This document shows, piece by piece, positions 29,456 to 36,043 of a DNA stretch of 38,147 nucleotides. The notes below the pieces were generated by a model. The model searched no databases. It worked only from the letters and a program-made list of their open reading frames with translations, and had not been told where the DNA came from. The first letter of the stretch is position 1; the number at the start of each line of letters is the position of its first letter. The DNA is from a virus. Made by a program: the position numbers and the translations under genes. Location of the stretch: positions 1 through 38,147 of the IMG/VR virus record IMGVR_UViG_3300017737_000023; one strand, written 5' to 3'.

Positions 29456-31254
29456 CAGTGAGTTTCCTCCCAAGTTTTACCAGTAGAAACCTCTGCTAAC
29501 GCTGGTATGTCACCAAGCCAGTGAGCTTCGGCCTCCTCCATTACTTGTTTTAGGGTTTTTGCCCATTCTTCGGCTGCCTCCTCCCGAACTAGAAGCAAAA
29601 TTTCATCATGCACAGCAGCAGCAATCTTTACTATGTCCTCCCCAGCTTCTTTGACCAAAGGCCAGAGGTTGCCAAGAGCAAGCTTAAGGATGGCAGCGCC
29701 CGCACCTTGAACTGGTGTGTTGCACCGAATAGTCAACCTATTCATGTCTGTTAATAGCTCTCGTTTCATACCAGATACAGGTACGCGTATTTGACTTATG
29801 CAATTAGACTCTTCAGCTTCTTTAGACATATCTTTGTGCCAAGAAGCAATACCATCAAAAGCTTTAAACCAATCAGATCTAATTTTTGTAGCCTCCTCTA
29901 AAGTCATGCTCACCCCCATACCTGCAGCGTAATTTCTGAGACCGTTTGGCCCAGAACCATATAGAAGACCGAAGTTTGCTGATTTAGCTATTTGGCGCGT
30001 ACACCCAATGGATTCAGCTGTAACACTATGCAGGTCTTGACCGTCTTTGAACGCTTGACTCATCTTTTCATCTTTGGCTATAGCAGCAGCCAGTTTTAAT
30101 TCCATTTGACTAAAGTCAGCATCTACCAAAAGCCAACCTTCAGGAGCTTCTACGCATCCACGAAACTGTGGATCTTTAGGTATCTGTTGGTTATTGGGGT
30201 TAAAACATGTCATCCTTCCCGTTTCTGCACCCAACTGCATGTAACTGGCTCTGACAAAACCGTCAGGCTGCATTTTTTCTTGTATTGAAGTAATCATTTG
30301 GCGTCTCTTTTCAGCTTTCTTCCAATCCAAATAAACTTGAATAACAGGGTGGTGCCCCGCAAATTCACGCAAAGACTGCCTTGAAACACTATCAAGTTTG
30401 CACTTAAGTACAGCAGATAACTTTTCCTTCAACTGTTTTGGGCTATTTAAGTTAAAACCTTTGTATTTTTTAGTCCCAGCTCGCACGCTGCCTTCGTCTC
30501 TGGGGCGTAAATTAAATGTGTCATCCTCATCCCTGGGTAACTTATCTGATTTTGGAAGAGCTGCATCCAGCATCCGAACAAAGTCCTTTGCATATTCCTG
30601 TATATCATGCTCGTAATCTATTTTCTTACCATTAAGTCTTTTCCCGTTCCAAGGCAACCCTGTTCTTTGCATTTGCGCCATAGCAGGTAAAGCTAAACAC
30701 TCTAGTCTGTAAGCACCAGCAAGACTAAATTCGGCTAATTCTTGTTTTAATATACTATCTAATTCGCACAAGACTTCTACATCTTTAGCTGCATAGTTAA
30801 TTTGTTCATCGGTTAAATCACCAGACCAATCTGATCTTTGCTGCTCCTTATCTAGGTCAATGCTCAGGTATTTTTTAACAACACTTTTGAGGCTGTGTTT
30901 TCTGTTGGGGAGTCCGTTGGAGAGAAGACGGCTGGCCAGCATGGAGCAACCGAGGTTTGCCGGATTTGGGTGGATGTCGTATTGCTGAAGCCACCCAATA
31001 TCAAACACAGCGTTATGGGCAAGCCAGAAACGGTCTCCGTTGCTGAAGAAGCGGCCCAACACGTCCCAGTCGCTTTCATTTAATTCAAAACAATCGATGA
31101 CAACAATAATCTTTCTGACCTGACAGCCCAGCTGTATTAAGCGAAGTTTCCCTTGTTCAGGTTGAAGCTGGAGCGTTTCCACGTCAAAGCAAATCGACAC
31201 AGCCGTGTCAATTTCTTTCAGGTGCTCGATACCTATGAGAACTTTGTAGCTCAT
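29455..31254 (-). CDS. polA: DNA polymerase A with 3'-5' exonuclease
   Basis: A 599-aa protein from ATG 31254, which overlaps the previous stop as ATGA; an upstream in-frame start is less likely. The 3'-5' exonuclease has Asp24 and Glu26 (CFDVETL), Asp85 (LAHNAVFDIGW) and Tyr154/Asp158 (YAAKDVEVL). The polymerase has motif A with Asp380 (DADFSQMELKLAA), motif B with Arg420, Lys424, Phe428 and Tyr432 (RQIAKSANFGLLYG) and motif C His549-Asp550-Glu551 (VHDEI). The 5' nuclease domain of bacterial PolA is absent, as in T7-like phage replicases. It should be the phage replicative polymerase, working with the primase-helicase encoded in the same leftward operon. The Phe at the E. coli 762 equivalent is typical of many virulent phages. 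Confidence 0.97.
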   Translation of the reverse strand: MSYKVLIGIEHLKEIDTAVSICFDVETLQLQPEQGKLRLIQLGCQVRKIIVVIDCFELNESDWDVLGRFFSNGDRFWLAHNAVFDIGWLQQYDIHPNPANLGCSMLASRLLSNGLPNRKHSLKSVVKKYLSIDLDKEQQRSDWSGDLTDEQINYAAKDVEVLCELDSILKQELAEFSLAGAYRLECLALPAMAQMQRTGLPWNGKRLNGKKIDYEHDIQEYAKDFVRMLDAALPKSDKLPRDEDDTFNLRPRDEGSVRAGTKKYKGFNLNSPKQLKEKLSAVLKCKLDSVSRQSLREFAGHHPVIQVYLDWKKAEKRRQMITSIQEKMQPDGFVRASYMQLGAETGRMTCFNPNNQQIPKDPQFRGCVEAPEGWLLVDADFSQMELKLAAAIAKDEKMSQAFKDGQDLHSVTAESIGCTRQIAKSANFGLLYGSGPNGLRNYAAGMGVSMTLEEATKIRSDWFKAFDGIASWHKDMSKEAEESNCISQIRVPVSGMKRELLTDMNRLTIRCNTPVQGAGAAILKLALGNLWPLVKEAGEDIVKIAAAVHDEILLLVREEAAEEWAKTLKQVMEEAEAHWLGDIPALAEVSTGKTWEETH

Positions 31255-31505
31255 TTGATGTCCTCGGGGCAATACAGGCCGAAATTAAGCCAGTCCGATT
31301 CCGTGATCATTTCACCGGTTTCAGGGCATGGAGCGTACCAACCACCTTCATCTAGTTCCCAACCGGCGGCAACACGGATGTCGTAAATACGGTCTTCTTC
31401 TGCGATAGCAGCCTCAACCTTGTCCAAATGGTCATACCAAGTAGGACAGGTTTCCAGCATACGGAGATCTTCTTGTGCCCTGTAGAGGGCTGCTGAGTCA
31501 GACAT
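31251..31505 (-). CDS. small acidic protein, 84 aa, upstream of the polymerase
   Basis: The start is taken at 31505 (MSDSAALYRAQEDLRMLETC). A helix runs to about residue 45 (YDHLDKVEAAIAEEDRIYDI), then an aromatic C-terminal part (GWELDEGGWYAPCPETGEMI) with two separated Cys. An extended start (31538) would cover the promoter-like element at 31529-31537. It overlaps polA as ATGA, so the two are made together. No named family is recognised. Confidence 0.65.
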   Translation of the reverse strand: MSDSAALYRAQEDLRMLETCPTWYDHLDKVEAAIAEEDRIYDIRVAAGWELDEGGWYAPCPETGEMITESDWLNFGLYCPEDIK

Positions 31506-31528
31506 GTGTGGTGTCAAGCAACTCTGGC

Positions 31529-31537
31529 AGTGTAGCA
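31529..31537 (-). promoter_or_regulatory. candidate extended -10 promoter for the polymerase genes
   Basis: On the minus strand the bases read TGCTACACT, an extended -10 one base different from the TGCTACAGT found at 4881, 35046 and 37997. It lies about 24 nt upstream of the start at 31505 and could give polymerase its own transcript. Confidence 0.4.
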
Positions 31538-31539
31538 CA

Positions 31540-31887
31540 CTACTTCGTGACTATGTGTTCCAAGAATGGAAAATGATCTAAATCGTAAAAACTCATAACA
31601 GCCACATCAATACCGAAGTTCAAAGCAGCTGTAACCTGGCATTGAAATTCTGTGTGACCATCTGCGTCATCCCGGTACGTCACTTGTTCCACAGCTAAAA
31701 CTCTGTTTTCAGGGTCATAGCTTGTATAACGCGCAAGAGCTAACCTTTCGTATGTAATGCAGTCTGCTGTCATTAGCGTTTTGCAATAGGTAAACTGAAC
31801 ATTGTCTCTCACGCTGGGGTACCGCCTGATAGGACCATGACGTTGTTTAAAACACCAGCGTGCAACACAGTTAAGAAGCCAATTCAT
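31540..31887 (-). CDS. protein of unknown function, 115 aa
   Basis: The start is taken at 31887 (MNWLLNCVARWCFKQRHGPI), overlapping the ribbon-helix-helix gene by 17 bp; the longer form from 31908 is possible. Basic hydrophobic N-terminus, then DNVQFTYCKTLMTADCITYE, strands with LAVEQVTYRDDADGHTEFQC, and an end with VAVMSFYDLDHFPFLEHIV. Alternating strands suggest an alpha/beta or beta fold. There are several Cys but no metal motif. Function not recognised. It is the last gene before the polymerase promoter element. Confidence 0.6.
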   Translation of the reverse strand: MNWLLNCVARWCFKQRHGPIRRYPSVRDNVQFTYCKTLMTADCITYERLALARYTSYDPENRVLAVEQVTYRDDADGHTEFQCQVTAALNFGIDVAVMSFYDLDHFPFLEHIVTK

Positions 31888-32125
31888 TAAAAACAATGGC
31901 AACAACATTTTCTAGTTGTCTCTTGTCAATACCGCTGCCTGTTCTGCGCCTGACTAAGCTCACTAAATTGTGAAAATCTTTAGGCCCGTAATTTCCTACA
32001 CTTTTGTTGTTTGTAGGCACAAGCTTGGCTCGTATAAACTGAGCCCTTGAAATATGTTCAAGACCAGCTTCTTTGTCTAGCTGAGCTAAAACGTCTTCAG
32101 GGATTCGGACTGTAATTTCTTTCAT
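31871..32125 (-). CDS. ribbon-helix-helix transcription regulator, 84 aa
   Basis: Residues 1-45 give a standard ribbon-helix-helix: MKEITVRIPEDVLAQLDKEA, then GLEHISRAQFIRAKL. The strand EITVRIP inserts in the DNA major groove in CopG/Arc-type dimers, and the two helices dimerise. The C-terminal half (DFHNLVSLVRRRTGSGIDKR) is a basic helix that may help DNA or protein binding. The ATG overlaps the previous stop as TAATG. Located in the replication operon, it may regulate it; possible targets are the dyads at 29151, 23370 and 35128. Confidence 0.75.
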   Translation of the reverse strand: MKEITVRIPEDVLAQLDKEAGLEHISRAQFIRAKLVPTNNKSVGNYGPKDFHNLVSLVRRRTGSGIDKRQLENVVAIVFNELAS

Positions 32126-32343
32126 TAAAGGTACTCGTTGTAAAAGGCACTACCGGGTCCATATTTGGACACAATCTCTGGAAACGCATCCAGAATCCTG
32201 GAGCGATTACGGGGATCAGCTAGCAGTGCCGCTTCAGCTAGCTTACTAAAGAACTCACCACCGTAATGATGAGCTGTCTTGATGCTGGCGCGGGTTTGTT
32301 TTTCTGTCACAGCTCGATAAATAACAGTGGTACCGTAGCACAT
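32125..32343 (-). CDS. small protein of unknown function, 72 aa
   Basis: ATG at 32343 overlaps the previous stop as TAATG. It begins MCYGTTVIYRAVTEKQTRAS, then a helix with EFFSKLAEAALLADPRNRSR and ends ILDAFPEIVSKYGPGSAFYN. A longer frame extends to 32556 but is antisense-free overlap with the neighbouring gene, so I keep the coupled start. The segment 'EFF.kLAeAaLlaDp.Nr.ri..aFPEi..kYGPgs.FY' looks like a conserved phage protein. Function unknown. Confidence 0.6.
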   Translation of the reverse strand: MCYGTTVIYRAVTEKQTRASIKTAHHYGGEFFSKLAEAALLADPRNRSRILDAFPEIVSKYGPGSAFYNEYL

Positions 32344-32612
32344 TATAGTTTTCCCCGCAATTGCAGGCTTTCCCAAAAAACATCCCAGGCTAATTCTGGG
32401 TGACTTACAAAATATTCTTCGTACTCGATTTTGGGGTTCTCGGTAAGCCGACAAGCAAGTGGTGGGTCCCCTAAAGACTCGTTTAAAAGACTCCACCATT
32501 CTTTGATGGATGTTCTCCGAGCAACGCTGTTCGGCTTGCCCGGAAACGCATCCCAATTCATCTGTTCTCCCTGAAGGTGGTAATCCTTCGGGCGTTCAGC
32601 TTTTCGTTTCAT
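32343..32612 (-). CDS. small Trp-rich protein, 89 aa, coupled to the primase
   Basis: ATG at 32612 overlaps the primase stop as ATGA. It starts MKRKAERPKDYHLQGEQMNW, then DAFPGKPNSVARRTSIKEWW and ends with an acidic helix (EEYFVSHPELAWDVFWESLQ). Five tryptophans in 89 residues are notable. The tight coupling on both sides (ATGA and TAATG) shows that it belongs to the replication operon. No family recognised. Confidence 0.65.
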   Translation of the reverse strand: MKRKAERPKDYHLQGEQMNWDAFPGKPNSVARRTSIKEWWSLLNESLGDPPLACRLTENPKIEYEEYFVSHPELAWDVFWESLQLRGKL

Positions 32613-35044
32613 CTGCCCCATATTTTGTTGGCGTTAAGCATGAGCTGGTGCAAATCCTCTGGAGATCGCCTCGCGGGGGGATATTGATCTGAGTGTCCCA
32701 CTGAGGCAGATCCCTTCGTATCACTAGGTTTAGCAGTGGGACACTTTACTGTTTTCGTGGGGGCTGTCCCACTGGTCTTTGATGAGTGGGACACCTTCTC
32801 CGTTTTTTGCGCTTGTCCCACTGCTTGTCCCACTGCAGAATCCGCTCCAGTATTGGGTTTAGGTGTAAGTGGGACACTTTTCTCAACCTCTCCGCGCACG
32901 CGTGTGTGTGGGGGTTGTTCAATAATCGCCTTGTAAAGCAGTGGAGCGCCCCCACCTTTGCCCTTAATCACCACCCCTTCTGAAGTTTCGATCAGCCCAC
33001 GCTTAACCCAACGCTGGAGCGACTTCCGTATAGCCGCGACATTGCCACCAACAATTGGATCCGAGTCCAACTCTGTTCTGCTGATGGATCGTGGGTAGAT
33101 GGAGCGCACCCGAGCCAAGACCCGATCACTGATCCCACTGGGTGATGTGTTGGTGCTGTCAATTTCAGCGGTGAAGTCTGAGATGGAGAAAGTCAGGTCA
33201 GATTCCTGCTTCATGATCAGAGCTGTTCCGCTACGCCCGCTGCGACTCTTCTCAACGCTGATGATCCGGCTGTGGGGCGTAGTGGCATCGTTGCTCTCTA
33301 ACTGCTTGTCAGTCGGTTCAGACAGCCTCCAAGTCTCTGTAACGGCGTCTCTGATGGCGGTAGTACCTCTAAAGCCGCCCTGCTTGTTTGCGTGGTGAAT
33401 GATCAGGATCGTGGTCGCCGGGAATAAAACCCCGTTGTTCCGCGTCAGCCAATAGAGCGGCGTAGCAAAATCCGACTTGTTTTCATCAAAGGCACGTCCG
33501 CCAGAACAACCAATCAAGGAGTCAACGATGACCATCTTTGGCTTGCGCTCTTTCATCAGAGCCTGGAACTGGGCGTAATACTGCAAATTCCAGTTGTTAT
33601 GGATCATCACGTCAGGCGTGCGAGGAAACTCAACCTCATCAAGCTGACTATCCAAATCATCCAAAGGCTGGTCACCATTCAAGATCAAACAGCCACCTTT
33701 TTGCACTGGAACGTGCTTACCCCGAACGACAAAAGGTGTTCCATTTACAACGTGCTTAGCCAGCGTCCAAGCAGCAGTTGATTTTCCTTTACCGCCTTCG
33801 GCATATATGAGAACTACAGCAGGCTTAGCAAGAACATCAGGAATTAAAAACTCACGTCCAGTTATCTTTCCTTTTAATTTATCCAATGTAAAAGATCCTT
33901 CGTCTTGTTCAAATCCTATATGGTCAGCATAAACCTGCTCAAGTTTTGCCTGATCCCTATACTTACACTCTTGAGCAATTCTATTAGCTTCAAAGTTACG
34001 TTTACCTGGGTTCGATATTTTCATAGCCTCACCCATCTGCTTCATCGCTTCTTCAAATGAAAGCGTTGCATCTCTGAAACTTATTGGTGTCTGATCGATT
34101 TCAGCCACCACCGATGCAAGATTGTCCCTTTGAAATCGGGCACGCTTTGGGTCGTAGTGGTCTGCGTAACTTATGAGGCTGCCAAAGCTCAGTCCACCAT
34201 TGGACTTAAACCCAGCTTCCCAACGCTTGAGGCATGGGTCGTCGTTCTCCCAGTCCTCTCTATATTCTTCATCCTGTAAAGACCATTCCCGCCAAATATT
34301 TAAACCATCCTCATTAGGTAACTCTGAATGAAGCATGGCTCCAATACGCCACCAAGTATCTTCAGATCCGCGTCCCTCGGGCTGAATTACGGATAAACAA
34401 GACTTTGCAATAGCAATAAGCTCTTCCCTGGAACGTGACGCATACCTAAAATCTTTTAAAGTTCTACCTTCAATTTTTTCATTATGTTCTCTAAAAGACT
34501 CCTGCATTTCTGCTAAAAGCCAACCAGGAATCTCTGGAATAACATTAATATCACCTTTAAAAACATATTCCCCGCCTTTTGGGTACGCACCGCTAATTAC
34601 ACCCTGCTTGCCCCACAAAACTTCCCAACCAGCGTTGGTTTGAGAAAGCACTAGACCTCTGACTTCATGCCAGTTCTTCTCTGGGATACGAAACAGATAT
34701 TTGGCAGCATTTTTCTTAGGTGAAATAACAACTGGAACGTCCTTAAAAGTCGTGCCCCACTTCTTTTTCAGTATTGAGAGGTTGGCGTCAACATCAAGAA
34801 TTACGAGCCCATCACTGCATGGCCCTGTATAGACACCGATCGCTTTAAAAACGTCAGGCTGTTGTTCGATATATCGGGCAGCCGCGTAAGGCCGCACAAT
34901 CCTGTGTGGTTCGGTGCCAGCCTTGTTAAGCGGAGACTTGCCACAAGCTGGGTGGCCTGTTTTTGGCAGTGGGACGCCCTTTGCGTAGATAGGCCCAGTA
35001 GCCCAATTTTCAGGCAAAGAGCGGACAAATTTGACGAGATCCAT
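32609..35044 (-). CDS. primase-helicase (prim-pol + RepA-like ATPase)
   Basis: An 811-aa multidomain protein. Residues 1-180 form a bifunctional primase/polymerase domain with GLVILDVDANLS (Asp84 and Asp86 as metal ligands) and the segment SPKKNAAKYLFRI, where the usual His of this motif is replaced by Lys. Residues 215-300 resemble a primase C-terminal helical domain (WWRIGAMLHSELPNEDGLNI). Residues about 390-620 are a RecA/RepA-like ATPase with Walker A AEGGKGKST (near 412), Walker B KMVIVDSLIG (near 504) and LIIHHANKQGG. About 640-700 is a winged-helix-like part. The last 110 residues are Ser/Thr/Lys/Pro-rich and disordered; the DNA there carries seven copies of AGTGGGACA. It should load and unwind at the origin and make primers for the PolA. 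Confidence 0.9.
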   Translation of the reverse strand: MDLVKFVRSLPENWATGPIYAKGVPLPKTGHPACGKSPLNKAGTEPHRIVRPYAAARYIEQQPDVFKAIGVYTGPCSDGLVILDVDANLSILKKKWGTTFKDVPVVISPKKNAAKYLFRIPEKNWHEVRGLVLSQTNAGWEVLWGKQGVISGAYPKGGEYVFKGDINVIPEIPGWLLAEMQESFREHNEKIEGRTLKDFRYASRSREELIAIAKSCLSVIQPEGRGSEDTWWRIGAMLHSELPNEDGLNIWREWSLQDEEYREDWENDDPCLKRWEAGFKSNGGLSFGSLISYADHYDPKRARFQRDNLASVVAEIDQTPISFRDATLSFEEAMKQMGEAMKISNPGKRNFEANRIAQECKYRDQAKLEQVYADHIGFEQDEGSFTLDKLKGKITGREFLIPDVLAKPAVVLIYAEGGKGKSTAAWTLAKHVVNGTPFVVRGKHVPVQKGGCLILNGDQPLDDLDSQLDEVEFPRTPDVMIHNNWNLQYYAQFQALMKERKPKMVIVDSLIGCSGGRAFDENKSDFATPLYWLTRNNGVLFPATTILIIHHANKQGGFRGTTAIRDAVTETWRLSEPTDKQLESNDATTPHSRIISVEKSRSGRSGTALIMKQESDLTFSISDFTAEIDSTNTSPSGISDRVLARVRSIYPRSISRTELDSDPIVGGNVAAIRKSLQRWVKRGLIETSEGVVIKGKGGGAPLLYKAIIEQPPHTRVRGEVEKSVPLTPKPNTGADSAVGQAVGQAQKTEKVSHSSKTSGTAPTKTVKCPTAKPSDTKGSASVGHSDQYPPARRSPEDLHQLMLNANKIWGR
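32694..32876. repeat. iteron-like cluster: seven exact copies of AGTGGGACA in 183 bp
   Basis: Copies are at 32735, 32785 and 32868 (read on +) and at 32694, 32765, 32814 and 32826 (read on -), each 9 bp. Centre-to-centre distances are 41, 30, 20, 29, 12 and 42 bp, close to whole helical turns. The copies lie in the coding sequence for the disordered primase tail but in different frames, giving VGQ, VGH, SGT, CPT, VSH and VPL. The conserved unit is therefore the DNA, not the protein. Single or near copies occur at 2212 (exact), 912, 34968 and 35666 (8 of 9). A replication origin or regulator-binding array is the best explanation. Confidence 0.75.
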
Positions 35045-35045
35045 T

Positions 35046-35054
35046 TGCTACAGT
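35046..35054 (+). promoter_or_regulatory. candidate extended -10, rightward, antisense to the primase leader
   Basis: TGCTACAGT, the same 9-mer as at 4881 and 37997. No matching -35 at normal spacing (TTGACG at 35031 is too close). If active it would start a short RNA near 35061 that ends at the terminator at 35113. Confidence 0.4.
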
Positions 35055-35060
35055 GACGTG

Positions 35061-35113
35061 GTTAGTAGTTCAACAGTGACCTCCAGAGGCTTCTCCGGCC
35101 CTGGAGGTTTTTT
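35061..35113 (+). ncRNA. candidate short RNA (about 53 nt) between promoter and terminator
   Basis: Bounded by the extended -10 at 35046 and the strong hairpin plus T-run ending at 35113. No open frame of note lies inside. It would be complementary to the 5' leader of the primase mRNA, so it could act as an antisense regulator. There is only sequence support. Confidence 0.35.
35079..35113 (+). terminator. strong rightward terminator hairpin
   Basis: ACCTCCAG (35079-35086) pairs with CTGGAGGT (35101-35108). Inside, GGC pairs with GCC around a TTCTCCG loop, leaving one bulged A, about 11 bp in all. Six T follow. No rightward gene precedes it closely. On the opposite strand it becomes a stem-loop in the primase leader, without a T-run. 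Confidence 0.8.
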
Positions 35114-35114
35114 C

Positions 35115-35143
35115 ATTCTACAACAGTTGACACCCGCTGTCAG
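35115..35143 (-). promoter_or_regulatory. leftward sigma-70 promoter for the primase/polymerase operon
   Basis: On the minus strand: -35 CTGACA (35143-35138), 17-bp spacer, -10 TAGAAT (35120-35115), each 5 of 6 to consensus. Start expected near 35108, so the leader of about 64 nt begins with the hairpin at 35108-35079 and ends at the primase ATG (35044). Confidence 0.65.
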
Positions 35144-35154
35144 TGTGCTACCTT
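35127..35154 (+). promoter_or_regulatory. rightward sigma-70 promoter for the SSB/nuclease operon
   Basis: -35 TTGACA (35127-35132, perfect), 16-bp spacer, -10 TACCTT (35149-35154) preceded by TGC, an extended -10. It overlaps the leftward promoter so that their -35 boxes form the dyad TGACA-CCCGC-TGTCA. The gene at 35193 begins about 32 nt after the expected start. Confidence 0.65.
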
Positions 35155-35192
35155 TTTAGAGCACCGGGCAATCAGCCCTCAGCATCTACAAA

Positions 35193-35783
35193 ATGCCATT
35201 TCTTTCCAAAAAAGCCTCATCTGCAGTAGCAGGCAGCGGCGACCGTCCTTATCTAAATCCTTCCAAAATTCCTTCCGGCGAGACTGTTCGCTTTGTTCTG
35301 CTTAACGACCAACCCATTGAGTTCTACGAGGTCTGGGGTTTATCTACAGACGGCGAAGAAAAAAAGAAGGCGTTCCGTTTTGTGCAAGATCCCACTTCAG
35401 AAGAAATTGAAGCTGAAATGGGCGACAATTTTGAACGCCGCGTAGGTTTTGATGGCGAAACTGTTGAGCCAGCTAAAATGGCTGTTGCTGCTCCGGTTTA
35501 CAACTACACGACCGCAAGAGTTGAAGTAATGCAAATTACTCAGAAGAGCATCCTTCGTGAGTTGGATGGCATCTCCCAAATGGAGGATTACTCCAATCTG
35601 CTAGAGCACGACTTTGTTCTTGGCAAAGAAGGCTCAGGCAAAGGGAGTGAGTACAGCTTGCGTCCTGTCCCACAAAAGAAAGGCAGTGAAAAGACAACCA
35701 AAGCTGCCTGGGACGACGTCTTAGAAGCTGGTTTCGACATTGATCGAATGCTGGATGACGGCAATCCGTTCAGTGCTGAGTAA
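35193..35783 (+). CDS. probable ssDNA-binding protein
   Basis: A 196-aa acidic protein. The order is MPFLSKKASSAV, a strand with GETVRFVLLNDQPIEFYEVW, an acidic middle (PTSEEIEAEMGDNFERRV), strands with VAAPVYNYTTARVEVMQITQ, a helix with KSILRELDG, then a Gly/Ser turn and the acidic end DDGNPFSAE. The 'v.nY....vevmqitQksI...l' block is typical of phage OB-fold ssDNA-binding proteins. An acidic C-terminus with a Pro-Phe near the end recalls the protein-binding tail of SSBs. It is the first gene of the rightward replication operon, next to a nuclease, and is followed by its own terminator. Confidence 0.65.
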   Translation: MPFLSKKASSAVAGSGDRPYLNPSKIPSGETVRFVLLNDQPIEFYEVWGLSTDGEEKKKAFRFVQDPTSEEIEAEMGDNFERRVGFDGETVEPAKMAVAAPVYNYTTARVEVMQITQKSILRELDGISQMEDYSNLLEHDFVLGKEGSGKGSEYSLRPVPQKKGSEKTTKAAWDDVLEAGFDIDRMLDDGNPFSAE

Positions 35784-35796
35784 AACAGCATGTTTC

Positions 35797-35819
35797 AGGG
35801 GCTTAACCGCCCCTTTTTT
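35797..35819 (+). terminator. Rho-independent terminator after the SSB-like gene
   Basis: AGGGGC (35797-35802), loop TTAACC, GCCCCT (35809-35814), then six T (35814-35819). The following ATTGCA is the same as after the tail-tube terminator. Confidence 0.8.
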
Positions 35820-35825
35820 ATTGCA

Positions 35826-35831
35826 TACAAT
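35826..35831 (+). promoter_or_regulatory. candidate -10 element for the small gene and nuclease
   Basis: TACAAT (5 of 6 to TATAAT), 6 nt after the terminator T-run and about 20 nt before the start at 35852. No clear -35, because the terminator hairpin occupies that place. Confidence 0.4.
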
Positions 35832-35851
35832 GAATCAGCTTTATCCCTTCA

Positions 35852-36043
35852 ATGCCTGATCGTCACTACGAAAAACCTTTACCAGAGACGATCACCACAA
35901 TCTTGGAAGACGGCAGAGTTTCAATTTCAGTAGGAAATATCACCGGAATTGTTAGTTCAATGCACTTGATAGAACCCAAAGCTCATCAGCTACAAAAAGC
36001 TTGGCTCAAGAATCAGATGGATTTGGTAGATGCAAGCAACTGA
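35852..36043 (+). CDS. small protein of unknown function, 63 aa
   Basis: ATG 35852. It reads MPDRHYEKPLPETITTILED, then GRVSISVGNITGIVSSMHLI and a helix ending with KNQMDLVDASN. Two strands plus a helix are expected. It overlaps the nuclease start by 14 bp, so translation is linked. No family recognised. A replication or recombination accessory role is inferred only from its operon. Confidence 0.6.
   Translation: MPDRHYEKPLPETITTILEDGRVSISVGNITGIVSSMHLIEPKAHQLQKAWLKNQMDLVDASN

Noticed and set aside
32344-32556. N-terminal extension of the gene at 32125-32343 to 32556
   Set aside because: It overlaps the whole neighbouring coupled gene in another frame; the TAATG start at 32343 is better supported.
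32736-33398. Rightward frames opposite the primase gene
   Set aside because: Antisense to conserved ATPase and tail coding regions; composition (Leu/Ser/Cys) is typical of shadow frames.
35031-35036. TTGACG as a -35 for the extended -10 at 35046
   Set aside because: The spacer would be only 12 bp, too short for sigma-70 RNA polymerase.
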